64,000 nt of DNA from Clostridiales bacterium (GCA_012837425.1 DURE01000027.1:1-64000); one strand, 5' to 3'. Positions 16,526-25,942 are shown, counted from the stretch's first letter. A program made the numbers and translations. The notes: generated from the letters alone by a model not told the origin.

Positions 16526-17986
16526 ATGAATTACCTGACCGAAAATCTATCCATGCTCTGCGATTTCTACGAGCTTACCATGGCCAACGGTTACCTTGGC
16601 TGTGGCATGGGCGACAAAATAGTCTACTTTGATGCCTTTTACCGCTCAAACCCCGACGGCGGGGGATATGCCATCGCCGCCGGCCTTGAGCAGATTGTCG
16701 ACTATATAAACAATCTGAAATTTAGTGATGAGGACATCGGATATCTCCGCTCAAAGAAATGCTTTTCGGAGGAGTTTCTTTTATATCTGAAGAATTTCAG
16801 ATTCACCGGCGATGTCTGGGCGGTACCCGAGGGCACGGTGGTCTTTCCGGGCGATCCGCTGCTCATAGTTCGCGCCCCCGTGATGCAGGCGCAGTTTATC
16901 GAGACATATATACTCATGGCGCTCAACCACCAGTCGCTGATAGCCACCAAGGCCTCGCGGATGGTCAGAGCAGCAGCCGGCAGGCCTATAAGCGAGTTCG
17001 GCGCCCGGCGCGCTCACGGCTCGGCAGCGGCTATGCTCGGGGCGCGGGCGGCCTATATCGGGGGCTGTGCCGCAACTTCCTGCACAATCGCCGACCTGCG
17101 ATACGGTGTGCCGGCTACCGGCACCATGGCTCATTCATGGGTTCAGATGTTCGACGACGAGTACACGGCATTTAAGACCTACTGCGAAATCTACCCGCAG
17201 GATGCGGTTCTGCTTATCGACACCTATAACGTGCTCGAATCGGGGCTGCCGAATGCAATCCGGGCTTTTCGCGAGGTGCTCCTGCCGCGCGGAATAACCA
17301 AATGCGGGGTGAGACTCGATTCGGGCGACATAGCCTATCTCTCGCGTCGGGTCCGCGAGCGGCTTGACGAGGCCGGTTTTCCGCAATGCAGAATAATCGC
17401 CTCAAATTCGCTTGACGAATATATAATCAGCGATCTGTTAAGGCAGGGCGCCAAGGTAGACGCCTTCGGTATCGGCGAGAGGCTCATAACCTCAAAAAGC
17501 GACCCGGTGTTCGGTGCAGTGTATAAGCTGGCGGCCGTCGAGGACGAGGCGGGGAGGATTATACCCAAAATAAAAATCAGCGAGAACGTGGGGAAAATCA
17601 CAACCCCGCACTTCAAAAAAGTATACAGGCTGCGCGACCGGGAGAGCGGCAAGGCCGAAGCAGACCTTATATGCATCTGGGACGAGCGGATAGACGACAC
17701 CCGTCCGCTTGAGATTTTCGACCCCGAATACACCTGGAAGCGCAAGACCCTGACCGACTTTACCGCCCATGAGCTGCTTGTGCCGGTGTTTCGCGGAGGT
17801 AAGCAGGTATATAAGCTGCCGGCACTCGACGAAATTCGCGCGCATTGCACCGCCGAGCTTGACGGGGTTTGGGACGAGGTAAGAAGATTTACCAACCCGC
17901 ATAACTATTATGTAGACCTCTCGGAGCGGCTCTGGCACTGCCGGCATGACATGATAAAGGCCGCAAGGGCAAAGAAATCAAAATGA
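16526..17986 (+). CDS. pncB: Nicotinate phosphoribosyltransferase
   Basis: Makes nicotinate mononucleotide from nicotinate and phosphoribosyl pyrophosphate, the entry step of NAD salvage. The 486 residues carry the family signatures: MLCDFYELTMANGY near the start, SEFGARRAHG around 155-165, the VPATGTMAHS catalytic-histidine region near 195-205, and GVRLDSGDIAYL near 270. The ATG at 16526 is preferred over one at 16469 because GAAAGGAT lies at the right distance and the family N terminus begins there. It is a single gene, divergent from rhaA, and followed by a composite repeat whose hairpin may end transcription. Confidence 0.95.
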   Translation: MNYLTENLSMLCDFYELTMANGYLGCGMGDKIVYFDAFYRSNPDGGGYAIAAGLEQIVDYINNLKFSDEDIGYLRSKKCFSEEFLLYLKNFRFTGDVWAVPEGTVVFPGDPLLIVRAPVMQAQFIETYILMALNHQSLIATKASRMVRAAAGRPISEFGARRAHGSAAAMLGARAAYIGGCAATSCTIADLRYGVPATGTMAHSWVQMFDDEYTAFKTYCEIYPQDAVLLIDTYNVLESGLPNAIRAFREVLLPRGITKCGVRLDSGDIAYLSRRVRERLDEAGFPQCRIIASNSLDEYIISDLLRQGAKVDAFGIGERLITSKSDPVFGAVYKLAAVEDEAGRIIPKIKISENVGKITTPHFKKVYRLRDRESGKAEADLICIWDERIDDTRPLEIFDPEYTWKRKTLTDFTAHELLVPVFRGGKQVYKLPALDEIRAHCTAELDGVWDEVRRFTNPHNYYVDLSERLWHCRHDMIKAARAKKSK

Positions 17987-17987
17987 T

Positions 17988-18140
17988 AAGCGGGGGCGCT
18001 GCCAACACCCCCGCTTTACTTCGCGGGACCCAGCCCCGCACCCCGCTTAAGGAGCTGCCCTTAAGAATCCCCAAAAACCTCCTACTAAAATCGCAAATTC
18101 TGTAGCGCGTGAGCCCATATCCCGCGCTCTGCTGCCATTA
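17988..18140 (-). repeat. Composite intergenic repeat, modules A and B, reversed
   Basis: Read on the minus strand it starts CTAATGGCAGCAGAGCGCGGG and ATATGGGCTCACGCGCTAC (module A). It continues TTTGCGATTTTAGTAGGAGG and then CCTTAAGCGGGGTGCGGGG...GGCAGCGCCCCCGCTT (module B). The order is the same as at 51950-52128. The AGCGGGGG/CCCCCGCT inverted repeat next to the pncB stop could act as its terminator. Confidence 0.75.
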
Positions 18141-18848
18141 GTTTTTCGGCTGCCCGTAATAAGCGCCCGGCCCGTGCTTGCGGCTGTTATGTTTGGCGAG
18201 CAGGTCCTGCTGCATCGGAATCCCGCCGCCCTTGCCGACCGCCACAAAAAGCAGTTCGGTGTTGAAGGCCATGTGGGCGACTTTCTCAAGCACTATCGAC
18301 TTCTCAACCGAATCAAGGGCGTCAACCCCCCAGGTGAAAGGGCCGTGCGAGTGGACTAGTACGCCGCATATCGCTTCGTAATTTAAGTCCCCGAAGGTCT
18401 CGACGATAAGGCGTCCGGTTTCCTTTTCATATTCCCCCGAAATTTCATGCAGTGTCATTTTGCGGGTGCAGGGAATTGTGCCCCCGAAATAATCGGCGTG
18501 AGTGGTCCCGAAGGGCTTTATTGCGCGCCCGGCCTGTGCGTATGAGGTGGCGTAGGTCGAATGAGTGTGGGCTATCCCGCCGACTTTCGGGAAGGCCTTG
18601 TATATTTCAATATGCGTTCGGGTGTCGGAGGAGGGTCTGCAGATGCCCTCTACAATATTGCCGTCAAGGTCGACCACCGTTAAATCGAGCGGCGAGAGTT
18701 TGTCGTATTCAATCCCCGAGGGCTTGATGACCACAAGCCCCCGCTCGCGGTCTATACCGCTGACATTGCCCCAGGTAAAGATAACAAGCCCGGACCTTGC
18801 CAGCAGCATGTTGGCCTCATACACCTGCTTCTTAAGTTGCTCAAGCAT
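18138..18848 (-). CDS. araD: L-ribulose-5-phosphate 4-epimerase
   Basis: Class II aldolase-fold zinc enzyme that converts L-ribulose 5-phosphate to D-xylulose 5-phosphate, linking L-arabinose (and other pentoses) to the pentose phosphate pathway. At 236 residues it aligns in register with the Escherichia coli enzyme as I remember it: LTWGNVS-like TWGNVSG near 25-31, KPSGIEY, SSDT (Asp75), zinc-binding HTH (94-96), TTHADYFGGTIPCTRKM, and VHSHGPF (His166, His168). These fit AraD better than fuculose or rhamnulose aldolases. It follows the alcohol dehydrogenase gene by 33 bases. No isomerase or kinase is adjacent; candidates lie about 40 kb away. Confidence 0.93.
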   Translation of the reverse strand: MLEQLKKQVYEANMLLARSGLVIFTWGNVSGIDRERGLVVIKPSGIEYDKLSPLDLTVVDLDGNIVEGICRPSSDTRTHIEIYKAFPKVGGIAHTHSTYATSYAQAGRAIKPFGTTHADYFGGTIPCTRKMTLHEISGEYEKETGRLIVETFGDLNYEAICGVLVHSHGPFTWGVDALDSVEKSIVLEKVAHMAFNTELLFVAVGKGGGIPMQQDLLAKHNSRKHGPGAYYGQPKN

Positions 18849-18881
18849 AGCTTAATCCTTCTTTCAGGCTTTCTTTATACA

Positions 18882-19991
18882 TCACTTGTTAGAAAAATGT
18901 CGGTAGTATATCTCATACATTTCATCTTTGTTGATGACATACGGGCTGTTTGAATAATTCTTTGCGTTGCAGACCAGCTCAATGCGCTCCTCAATCTGCC
19001 CGGGTGAAAATTCAAGCCTCACCTCCGACAGCTCAGGGAGCAGCCCGGCCATGGTCTCGGGGGTAGTGCCAAGATAGGCGGCTATCTCGTTGATTTTGCG
19101 GGCGCCGACCTCGGTCCTTTGGTTATACCTGATAAAATCGCCCTCAAAAACCGCACAGGCAGCGCCGTGGGGAATGCCATCAAGCAGGGTTATCGGATAA
19201 CCGAGCGGATGAGGGAAGCCCGAGCCGGTCACGCTGATGGCAATTCCGGCGGCGCAGGAGGCATAAAGCAAATCTTCCCGCATCTCATATGTGAAGCTCT
19301 CGGGCCGGCGCGAGAGGACGTTCCAAATCAGCCCCATCGCGTAAATCGCCAGCGCCGAGGAAAGCCCGGTGGCCCGGGGCGAGAGATAGGACTCAATGCC
19401 GTGTGCAAAGGCATCGAGCGCGCAGCTTATTGTATATGCCCGGGGCAGTGATATTGTATAGCCGGGGTCAAGGAAGGCATAGCGCGCCCAAGAATAGGCG
19501 CTTGTAAAGGTTTTCTTGCGCTTCCCGTCGGGCAGGGTGAGGACCGAATAGGGGTTGGCCTCACTGCCGGTTCCGGAGGTCGTGGGTATCAGGACCAGCG
19601 GCAGTGAAGGGGTGGTCAGCTTTTCCGGGTCATATATGTCAAGCGGCTCTATACCGGGGTTTGAGGCGAATGCGGCGACAGCCTTTGCCGCGTCGAGCGC
19701 CGAGCCCCCGCCGATACCGATAACAAAATCGGCACCAAAGGCTAAGGCCGCTCTGCCGCCCTCGTAGCACACCGCGAGCGGCGGGTTTTCGGCGGCCTTG
19801 TCGAATATCAAATACTGTGCACCGGTAGCCTCGAGCAGCAAGGTGACATCATCAAGGGCGCCGCTGGTCCGAGCGCCCCTGCGCCCGCAGACAATAGCCG
19901 CGCGCCTGCCGAGCGTGAGCCGGCCGGCGTTCCGGGCAACGCACCCGCGCCCCGAGAATATCCGTACCGGAATGTCAACGTCGAATTTCAT
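18882..19991 (-). CDS. Iron-containing alcohol dehydrogenase family protein
   Basis: NAD(P)-dependent group III alcohol dehydrogenase that reduces aldehydes or oxidises alcohols with Fe2+. The 369 residues contain the nucleotide region GIGGGSALDAAKAVA near 91-105, PTTSGTGSEAN near 137-147, and metal ligands in CALDAFAHGIES and GFPHPLGYPI...GIPHGAACA. The upstream frame lacks other candidates and AAATTGAGG precedes the ATG. Being first in an operon with araD suggests a role in pentose or polyol use, or in disposal of reducing power. The actual substrate cannot be read from sequence. Confidence 0.9.
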   Translation of the reverse strand: MKFDVDIPVRIFSGRGCVARNAGRLTLGRRAAIVCGRRGARTSGALDDVTLLLEATGAQYLIFDKAAENPPLAVCYEGGRAALAFGADFVIGIGGGSALDAAKAVAAFASNPGIEPLDIYDPEKLTTPSLPLVLIPTTSGTGSEANPYSVLTLPDGKRKKTFTSAYSWARYAFLDPGYTISLPRAYTISCALDAFAHGIESYLSPRATGLSSALAIYAMGLIWNVLSRRPESFTYEMREDLLYASCAAGIAISVTGSGFPHPLGYPITLLDGIPHGAACAVFEGDFIRYNQRTEVGARKINEIAAYLGTTPETMAGLLPELSEVRLEFSPGQIEERIELVCNAKNYSNSPYVINKDEMYEIYYRHFSNK

Positions 19992-20040
19992 AACAGAACC
20001 TCAATTTAAAGTTTATATAATCTTACCATATAGAGATAAA

Positions 20041-20095
20041 AAAAGCAAGCAAAAAAAGAAGGGGGCCGTTGCAAGTCGGTTGATTTGCAACGGCC
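20041..20095 (-). terminator. Intrinsic terminator of the 2-oxoacid oxidoreductase operon
   Basis: GGCCGTTGCAA (20064-20074) pairs with TTGCAACGGCC (20085-20095). On the minus strand the hairpin is followed by CCC and a long T-rich tract (20041-20060). It lies about 135 bases past the gamma-subunit stop. Confidence 0.85.
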
Positions 20096-20157
20096 TCGTT
20101 TCTCAGTATCCTTTTTTGCTTCTTATGGTTTTCGCTGATGGCGGTTTTCTGCCGGAG

Positions 20158-20230
20158 GGTAACCTGTAGTCGCCGGCGCGTCCTCTCTGTAACCTGTAGA
20201 CGCGACCACCCGGCGTGTCGCCGGGTTTTT
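20158..20230. repeat. Short GTAACCTGTAG direct repeat with GC-rich hairpin
   Basis: GTAACCTGTAGTCGCCGGCGCG (from 20159) and GTAACCTGTAGACGCGACC (from 20189) form a 30-bp-spaced direct repeat. ACCCGGCG (20208-20215) and CGCCGGGT (20219-20226) then make a tight hairpin followed by TTTT on the plus strand. It occupies the last part of the gap before the gamma subunit. Confidence 0.55.
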
Positions 20231-20766
20231 CAGCCCCTGTATTCATATCCCAGCAAGAGGGCTTTTTTGTTGCCCTCAATAAGTGCAGACTTTGAGGCCG
20301 GAATGGATGAGAGGATATTTCCGATTAATTCGTCATAATCAAAAAGCCGCGTGACATAAAGCAAATATCCGAGCATTATGACATTGGCGCCGCCGGCAAG
20401 GCCATTTTTTGCAGCCAGCTCGGTGGCGGGGATATAATGGGCCTTTATGTCACCTCGCTTACTTTTTTCAGGAATCAGCGAGCTGTTTGCAAACAAAAGT
20501 CCGCCCTCTGACACCGCCGGCTCAAATTTTGAAAAAGAGGGGAGACTTAAAGCAACCAATATGTCGGGCTGGCTGATAATCGGGGAGCCTATTTCCTTGT
20601 CGGATATTATAACCGAGCAGTTTGCCGCACCGCCCCTCATCTCGGGGCCGTAGGAGGGCAGCCAGGACACATGCCTGCCCTTGTGCATAGCGGTTTTGGC
20701 AAGCTGCTTGCCGGCAAAAAGAATCCCCTGTCCGCCAAAGCCGGCAAGAATTATGCGCGAGGTCAT
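20230..20766 (-). CDS. 2-oxoacid:ferredoxin oxidoreductase, gamma subunit
   Basis: Small subunit of a CoA-dependent 2-oxoacid oxidoreductase. The 178 residues begin [17 protein letters not shown], the family signature, followed by the usual YGPEMRGG and VALSLPS segments. The ATG overlaps the last four bases of the beta-subunit gene (ATGA), so the two are translationally coupled. It is the last gene of a five-gene minus-strand operon that ends at the terminator near 20041. Confidence 0.93.
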   Translation of the reverse strand: MTSRIILAGFGGQGILFAGKQLAKTAMHKGRHVSWLPSYGPEMRGGAANCSVIISDKEIGSPIISQPDILVALSLPSFSKFEPAVSEGGLLFANSSLIPEKSKRGDIKAHYIPATELAAKNGLAGGANVIMLGYLLYVTRLFDYDELIGNILSSIPASKSALIEGNKKALLLGYEYRG

Positions 20767-21518
20767 TTGTTCATCCCCCCTTTGGCTCCTGTGTCCTTAA
20801 ATACATCAAGCGGATAACAGGGAATCATAGCCTCCTCTACCCAGCGCAGCGCCTCGACGGGGGTCATCCCCCAGTTGGTCGGGCAGGAGGACAGCACCTC
20901 GACTATTGAAAGCCCCCTGCCCTCGGTCTGGTAGCGGAAGGCTTTCTCAATTGCTGCTTTGGCCCGCAGCACGTTTTTAGGATTGCTGACCGCTACCCGC
21001 TCGGCATAGGCGACACCGTCAAGCGTCGAAAGCAGCTCACAAATCCGTATAGGATAGCCCTGAGTTTTCACATTTCTCCCGTATGGTGATGTGGTGGTAA
21101 TCTGTCCCGGCAGGGTGGTGGGCGCCATCTGGCCGCCGGTCATTCCGTAGACGGCGTTGTTAATAAAGATTATTGTGATATTCTCGCCGCGCGCCCCGGC
21201 GTGCACAATCTCTGCGGTGCCTATGGCGGCAAGGTCGCCATCTCCCTGATAGGTAAAGACAATACAGTCGGGGCGGGTTCTCTTGACGCCGGTTGCCACC
21301 GCCGGCGCGCGCCCGTGCGGAGCCTCAACCATATCGCACTCAAAATAGTCATACGCCAAAACCGCGCATCCGACCGGGGCAATACCGACAGTCCGCCTCT
21401 CAATTTCCAGCGCGTCAATAGCTTCGGCGACCAGCCGGTGGACAGTGCCGTGCGTGCAGCCCGGGCAGTAGTGGAAGGGCAGCGGCGAGAGAGACCTCGG
21501 TCTTTCAAACACAACCAT
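20763..21518 (-). CDS. 2-oxoacid:ferredoxin oxidoreductase, beta subunit (thiamine diphosphate binding)
   Basis: Thiamine-diphosphate subunit of the complex, 251 residues. Visible features are [10 protein letters not shown] near the N terminus, the [14 protein letters not shown] segment, the diphosphate-binding [15 protein letters not shown], and [18 protein letters not shown]. The last is typical of 2-oxoisovalerate and 2-oxoglutarate oxidoreductases rather than pyruvate enzymes. The ATG at 21518 lies two bases after the alpha stop with GAGGAGGGGG upstream; an upstream in-frame ATG (21548) would overlap the alpha gene. Confidence 0.93.
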   Translation of the reverse strand: MVVFERPRSLSPLPFHYCPGCTHGTVHRLVAEAIDALEIERRTVGIAPVGCAVLAYDYFECDMVEAPHGRAPAVATGVKRTRPDCIVFTYQGDGDLAAIGTAEIVHAGARGENITIIFINNAVYGMTGGQMAPTTLPGQITTTSPYGRNVKTQGYPIRICELLSTLDGVAYAERVAVSNPKNVLRAKAAIEKAFRYQTEGRGLSIVEVLSSCPTNWGMTPVEALRWVEEAMIPCYPLDVFKDTGAKGGMNK

Positions 21519-21519
21519 T

Positions 21520-22602
21520 TTATGCCCCCTCCTCACGGATACTTTCATGGATTTTTACAATCTCGGCCAGCACGTCCTCGGGGGTGGGCAGCATACCGCC
21601 GCAGCGCCCGAAGAAGGAGACCGGCCGGTGGCACTGGGTTGCAACCCTCACATCGTCGACCATCTGCCCTATGTTGAGCTCGACCACAAGAAAGTGTTTG
21701 GCATGCCCGGCTGCCCTTAAGAGCGCCGCGCGGGGATATGGCCAGAGGGTTATCGGGCGTAAAAGTCCGGCTCTGATTCCCATTGCGCGCGCTGCTTCAA
21801 GGGCCGACCTGCAGATGCGGGCGCTTATCCCGTAGGCGACAAGGATTATTTCGGCGTCGGCGGTGTCTGTCTCCTCACAGAGGACCTCGGTTCGCTCGAT
21901 TTCCCGGTAGCGCTCCTGCCTTGAGAGCACCGACCTCTCAAGCGCCTCGGGGCTGAGGTACAGCGAGTTGACAATATTCTTTTTGCGTTTTCCCCCGTGT
22001 CCTGTGGTAGCCCAGCTCTTTTCAGGCAGGTCGCGCCGGACGCTGAGTGCCGCGTCAAAGTCTACCGGCTCCATCATTTGTCCCAGCGCGCCGTCGGCCA
22101 GCAGCAGCGCCGGGGTGCGGTAGGTGTCGGCGACGTCAAAAGCGCGCGCGACCAGCCCGGCCATCTCCTGCACCGAGGCCGGGGCTACGACATAAAGATG
22201 CATATCGCCATGTCCCGGCGCCTTTGTCGCCTGGAGGTAGTCCTGCTGGGTCGGCTGTATTCCACCCAGCCCCGGGCCGCCGCGCTGGATGTTGCATATA
22301 AGACAGGGGAGGTCGCTGCCCACCAGATAACTTATCCCCTCGCTCATGAGCGAAATGCCAGGTGAGGAGGACGAGGTCATAGCCCGCACCCCCGCGGCGG
22401 CGGCCCCGAGCACCATGTTTATCGCGGCAACCTCGCTCTCGGCCTGCAGGCAGAGCCCGCCTGCCTGCGGCAGGCGCTTTGCCATGTATTCCGAAACCTC
22501 GGATTGCGGGGTTATCGGGTAGCCGAAAAAATAAAGACAGCCGCAGCGCAAAGCGGCCTCGGCAAGCGCCTCGTTGCCCTTCATGAGTACCTTTTGGGAC
22601 AC
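21520..22602 (-). CDS. 2-oxoacid:ferredoxin oxidoreductase, alpha subunit (VorB-like)
   Basis: Large subunit, 360 residues, with the pyrimidine-binding and transketolase C-terminal-like domains. Early motifs are [16 protein letters not shown] and [15 protein letters not shown], then [18 protein letters not shown] and [17 protein letters not shown]. These closely resemble VorB/KorA. Length without the pyruvate-type extra domains points to a four-gene enzyme acting on branched-chain 2-oxoacids or 2-oxoglutarate; the exact substrate is not resolved. Translation starts at a GTG (22602) 11 bases after the ferredoxin stop, with GGAGG in between. Confidence 0.93.
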   Translation of the reverse strand: MSQKVLMKGNEALAEAALRCGCLYFFGYPITPQSEVSEYMAKRLPQAGGLCLQAESEVAAINMVLGAAAAGVRAMTSSSSPGISLMSEGISYLVGSDLPCLICNIQRGGPGLGGIQPTQQDYLQATKAPGHGDMHLYVVAPASVQEMAGLVARAFDVADTYRTPALLLADGALGQMMEPVDFDAALSVRRDLPEKSWATTGHGGKRKKNIVNSLYLSPEALERSVLSRQERYREIERTEVLCEETDTADAEIILVAYGISARICRSALEAARAMGIRAGLLRPITLWPYPRAALLRAAGHAKHFLVVELNIGQMVDDVRVATQCHRPVSFFGRCGGMLPTPEDVLAEIVKIHESIREEGA

Positions 22603-22613
22603 TTTTTGCCTCC

Positions 22614-22826
22614 TTACGCGTCACGCTCGACGCAGATTGCCGCATCCGGACACACAAGAGCACAAAGCGCGCAGCCTGTGCAGCTCCCGGGGGCTATTAC
22701 CGACGCGGGGTGATAGCCCTTATTATTTATTGCCTTTGAGTCAAGCACGATTATTTTCCGGGGGCAGGCGGCGGCGCAAAGCCCGCAACCTTTGCAGTAA
22801 TCGGCCGAAATTGTGACTCTGTTCAT
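22614..22826 (-). CDS. 2-oxoacid:ferredoxin oxidoreductase, delta (ferredoxin-type) subunit
   Basis: Small protein of 70 residues with two CxxCxxCxxxCP motifs (CKGCGLCAAACP and CTGCALCALVCP), each expected to hold a 4Fe-4S cluster. It carries electrons between the alpha/beta core and free ferredoxin. The ATG at 22826 is chosen for its AAGGAGG site; the frame is open further upstream without a ribosome site. It precedes alpha, giving the order delta-alpha-beta-gamma. Confidence 0.93.
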   Translation of the reverse strand: MNRVTISADYCKGCGLCAAACPRKIIVLDSKAINNKGYHPASVIAPGSCTGCALCALVCPDAAICVERDA

Positions 22827-22899
22827 GGTTAAAACCTCCTTGCCGCCATGGCGGCTGTTCTGTCTATCTGCTGGGTAAAACCTGCTCACTCCCAAAATA

Positions 22900-23595
22900 T
22901 CAAAACAACCGGCGCGTCGAGTCGGGGAGGGTGCAGAAGGTCATGTCGGGATATTTGCGCGAGAGCGCGTCGCAAAAGATCCGGCTGTGCATAGTCGTGC
23001 AGAGTAGCCCCGCTCCGATAAGACGGGAGATTTCCCGGGTATACTCAAGCGATTCTTCTATGTGAGCCGACGATGTTTCCCGCCCGAGATTTGAGTTGTT
23101 GATTATATGCGTTACCCGAAGTCCTGAGAGGGCTTCTGTTTCCCGCAGGTCGGCAGCTGCGGTTTCCGGCATTGAGGTCAGCGGGCGGTACATGTTGACA
23201 ACGCAGATTACCGAGCAGCCCTGTTGCCTAAGGTAGGGCAAGTACCTGCCAAGCACTCCGGCCCCCTCGCTGCCCCCGACGTCAAAGACCGCGTAGCAGC
23301 CGGGGTCGGACTCCCCTCGGGCAAAGACCGAGAAAATTTCACCGCCCAGGGCAGGGAGGTCAAGATTTGTATTGGCATATTGCGGAACAATGCACTCGAC
23401 CCCGGCGTCTTTTAAAATAAGTGCGGCGTCTGCGGCGCGGAAATAAGGATTTACAATATCAAGGTCGACCAGCGCACAGCGGTATCCGGCGGCAGCTATT
23501 GCCAGCGACAGTCCGACCGAAACATTTGTCTTGCCGCTGCCAAAATGACCGCAGATAATAGAATTTTGCCCGAGCCTGCCAACAAGTCGCCTCAC
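22900..23595 (-). CDS. MinD/ParA-like P-loop ATPase leading the oxidoreductase operon
   Basis: A 231-residue SIMIBI-class P-loop protein with Walker A GHFGSGKTN at about 16-24, VDLDIVNPYFR near 43-53 and a Walker-B-like AVFDVGGSEGAGVLGRY near 106-122. NMYRPLT and INNSNLGRET follow. It starts at a GTG with AGGGGAGC upstream and lies 73 bases before the ferredoxin subunit on the same strand. Related ATPases sit beside 2-oxoacid oxidoreductase genes in other Clostridia, as far as I recall, and may help metal-cluster maturation or regulation; that role is inference. It is the first gene of the operon. Confidence 0.75.
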   Translation of the reverse strand: MRRLVGRLGQNSIICGHFGSGKTNVSVGLSLAIAAAGYRCALVDLDIVNPYFRAADAALILKDAGVECIVPQYANTNLDLPALGGEIFSVFARGESDPGCYAVFDVGGSEGAGVLGRYLPYLRQQGCSVICVVNMYRPLTSMPETAAADLRETEALSGLRVTHIINNSNLGRETSSAHIEESLEYTREISRLIGAGLLCTTMHSRIFCDALSRKYPDMTFCTLPDSTRRLF

Positions 23596-23918
23596 AATAG
23601 CTCCCCTGATACGCGGAACTTACTCCCGCAAAAGCGCTGCACAAAATTGTGTGTGCTGTTTATTAGTGATGTTCGGCAGATGAAAGTTACACCCCGATGG
23701 CAATTATTTCTGCAGGGCGGATAAATTAATAGCTAAAGTAATTTTTTATTTGAAATTGCAGGCGCATTATGGTATAATAGGCTCATCGGCGGATTCTGCC
23801 TGAATGTCGCAGTACAAAACCGGGTTTTGACTGCGCTAAAATAAGCTTTTCGGCGGGGTTTGAAATAACACTGCCGGTACATATTAATAGCGGTGGCATG
23901 CTAAAAGGAGAGGCTTTG
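23596..23918. other. Divergent intergenic region, oxidoreductase operon / cdaA
   Basis: About 320 bases with no convincing gene. It contains the cdaA promoter at 23750-23778 and a roughly 140-base cdaA leader with CAAAACCGGGTTTTG near 23815. I see no clear promoter for the minus-strand operon, although one is expected here. Confidence 0.6.
23750..23778 (+). promoter_or_regulatory. SigA-type promoter for cdaA-cdaR
   Basis: TTGAAA (23750-23755), 17 bp, TATAAT (23773-23778), preceded by an AT-rich stretch (TAATTTTTTATT) resembling an UP element. Confidence 0.8.
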
Positions 23919-24812
23919 ATGCTTAAGGCTGAAAACATGTTCCCCTCGCTGTGGGACAAAATCAAGCAGTATATCATTCTGCCGTTATCGGACATCAGGT
24001 TTGCCGACATTATCGATATACTGATTTTAGCGCTGCTGTTTTATGCTTTTTATCATTTCATAAAAAACCGCAGGGCCGGCAGGCTCATATCCGGTCTTAT
24101 TCTGATTATTGTCTTTCTCATACTCAGCTCGGCCTTTCAGATGCACGCCATTAAATTCATACTCCAGAACTTCTATCAGGTCGGAATGCTCGCCATAATC
24201 ATTGTTTTTCAGCCCGAGCTGCGCGCCGCGCTTGAGAAGGTCGGAAACACGCCGCTCTCGGGGCTGCGGAACATAAGCCTGAGCGATACGCGCGACATTA
24301 CAATGCTCAGCGCCGGAATTGACGCCATTTGCGAGGCGGTCTGCGACATGTCGCTCTATAAAACCGGGGCGCTGATAGTTATTGAGCGGTCGGTGAGGCT
24401 TGGCGAATACATCAAGCCTTCCAATGTAATCGAGGCAAAACTGACCTCGCGGATGCTGCAGAGCTTATTTTTCAACAAGGCCCCCTATCACGACGGAGCA
24501 GTGATAATCCGCAACATGCAGATTTTTGCGGCAGGCTGCGTACTCCCCCTGACAACAGACGAGAGCATCGACAGCAATCTGGGCACCCGGCACAGGGCAG
24601 CTGTGGGCATCACCGAGGTCAGCGACGCGGTGGCGGTGGTGGTCTCCGAGGAAACCGGAATAATATCGGTAGCCTACGAGGGGCAGCTAAAGAGAAAATA
24701 CAACTACAATTCGCTAAAGCAGGAGCTCTTCCGTCTGCTCACCCGCACTTACACTAAAAGAAAAAACAGCCATGCAAAAACAGAGGACATTGCAGACGAG
24801 GAGGGCAAGTGA
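23919..24812 (+). CDS. cdaA: Diadenylate cyclase CdaA
   Basis: Membrane enzyme that makes cyclic di-AMP from two ATP, a second messenger for potassium, osmotic and cell-wall balance. Three membrane helices in the first 100 residues are followed by the DAC domain. Both catalytic motifs are present: DGA at 192-194 (YHDGAVIIR) and RHR at 224-226 (LGTRHRAAVG). The ATG at 23919 has AAAGGAGAGG upstream; an earlier in-frame ATG at 23898 overlaps that site. Length 297 is slightly above the usual 270-280 because of a longer C-terminal tail. The next gene is its regulator CdaR. Confidence 0.96.
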   Translation: MLKAENMFPSLWDKIKQYIILPLSDIRFADIIDILILALLFYAFYHFIKNRRAGRLISGLILIIVFLILSSAFQMHAIKFILQNFYQVGMLAIIIVFQPELRAALEKVGNTPLSGLRNISLSDTRDITMLSAGIDAICEAVCDMSLYKTGALIVIERSVRLGEYIKPSNVIEAKLTSRMLQSLFFNKAPYHDGAVIIRNMQIFAAGCVLPLTTDESIDSNLGTRHRAAVGITEVSDAVAVVVSEETGIISVAYEGQLKRKYNYNSLKQELFRLLTRTYTKRKNSHAKTEDIADEEGK

Positions 24813-25942
24813 TGGAAGACAGGGATTCTCCGGTCGGGAGGAAGGATATGGATAAGGAAACCGGCGGGGCTCAGACTCCCCCGGAGAGTTCGCCGCCTGA
24901 AAAAAAGAGATCGGCCTTCACTGCAAAAATTGTGTTATTGTGGTATAAAGCAAGAGTACTGCTAAGGAACTACTGGGTGGTTGCAAAGGAGTGGCTGCTT
25001 TCCCGGAACATGGGTAAGGGCGACCGCTGGGCCTTTGTCGTCTGCCTTCTTATAGCGCTGTCGGTCTGGCTGTATGTCATGAGCACCGACGATACCAGCT
25101 ATGAACATACATTGTCTTATGTGGTGGTCGACCTTGAGGGGATGGAGATGCTCTCCCAGGCAGAAATGTCGGTTATCAGTGGCTTTGACAATGTTGTGTC
25201 GATAACTCTCAGGGGAAAGCGTGCCGATATAGGCGGGCTTACTGCCGAGGAGGTCAACGCCTATGTTGACCTGAGTGAAATTGTCGATACCGGGCGCCAT
25301 TCGCTGCCGGTTAAGGTTGATTTGCCCGGGTACTCGACGCTTGTCTCAATTGAGCCGAGCCATGTTTCGGTCAATATAGACACCAACGGTGTAAAGGATG
25401 TCGAAGTCAGAGTCAAAATGGACTATGTAACCGACGCATCCTATATTGTCGGGGATTTTGTGCCCAACCACAATACGGTTATAGTGACCGGGCCGCAGTC
25501 GGTGCTCGATAAGATCGAATACGCCGCGGTATCCTTCAGCCCCGGGGTCATAACGACCAGTCTTAACCTGTCAGGCACCCTTAAATTCTATGACGAGTAT
25601 GACAGAATAGTCGATAACCCCTATCTCAAATGCAACGTTTCAACCGTAAATGTCAGCGTAACCGTCACCATGAGAAAGAATGTGACGCTGACAGTGACAT
25701 TTGAGAGCGGCATCAGCTCAAACTACCATGTAGAAATAAAGCCGGCTGAAATCACGCTGCTCGGCGACCCCAAAATTCTCGGAGAAATTGATGAGATTTC
25801 GGTTTACACCATAAGTATAAGCGAGGGTAGCGTCGGAGTGCCGATATTAAGGCACATCAGCAGCCTTGACAATCTGCCCGAGGGGGTTGTCTGGGAGAAT
25901 GCGCATGAGGGTATAAACATCAGCATTGAAAGACTTTATTGA
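24809..25942 (+). CDS. cdaR: YbbR-domain protein CdaR, CdaA regulator
   Basis: Membrane-anchored extracytoplasmic protein that modulates CdaA. The 377 residues begin with a charged, Pro/Glu-rich cytoplasmic region of about 70 residues, longer than in typical YbbR proteins. One membrane helix (WAFVVCLLIALSVWLYVMS, about 72-90) follows, then repeated YbbR beta domains of about 80 residues. The start overlaps the cdaA stop (GTG at 24809 or ATG at 24812). glmM, the usual third gene of this operon, is absent; instead a hairpin follows at 25981. Confidence 0.9.
   Translation: MMEDRDSPVGRKDMDKETGGAQTPPESSPPEKKRSAFTAKIVLLWYKARVLLRNYWVVAKEWLLSRNMGKGDRWAFVVCLLIALSVWLYVMSTDDTSYEHTLSYVVVDLEGMEMLSQAEMSVISGFDNVVSITLRGKRADIGGLTAEEVNAYVDLSEIVDTGRHSLPVKVDLPGYSTLVSIEPSHVSVNIDTNGVKDVEVRVKMDYVTDASYIVGDFVPNHNTVIVTGPQSVLDKIEYAAVSFSPGVITTSLNLSGTLKFYDEYDRIVDNPYLKCNVSTVNVSVTVTMRKNVTLTVTFESGISSNYHVEIKPAEITLLGDPKILGEIDEISVYTISISEGSVGVPILRHISSLDNLPEGVVWENAHEGINISIERLY

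Noticed and set aside
18138-18848. L-fuculose or L-rhamnulose phosphate aldolase completing the rhamnose pathway
   Set aside because: The sequence matches L-ribulose-5-phosphate 4-epimerase in motif wording throughout, so it does not complete the rhamnose route.
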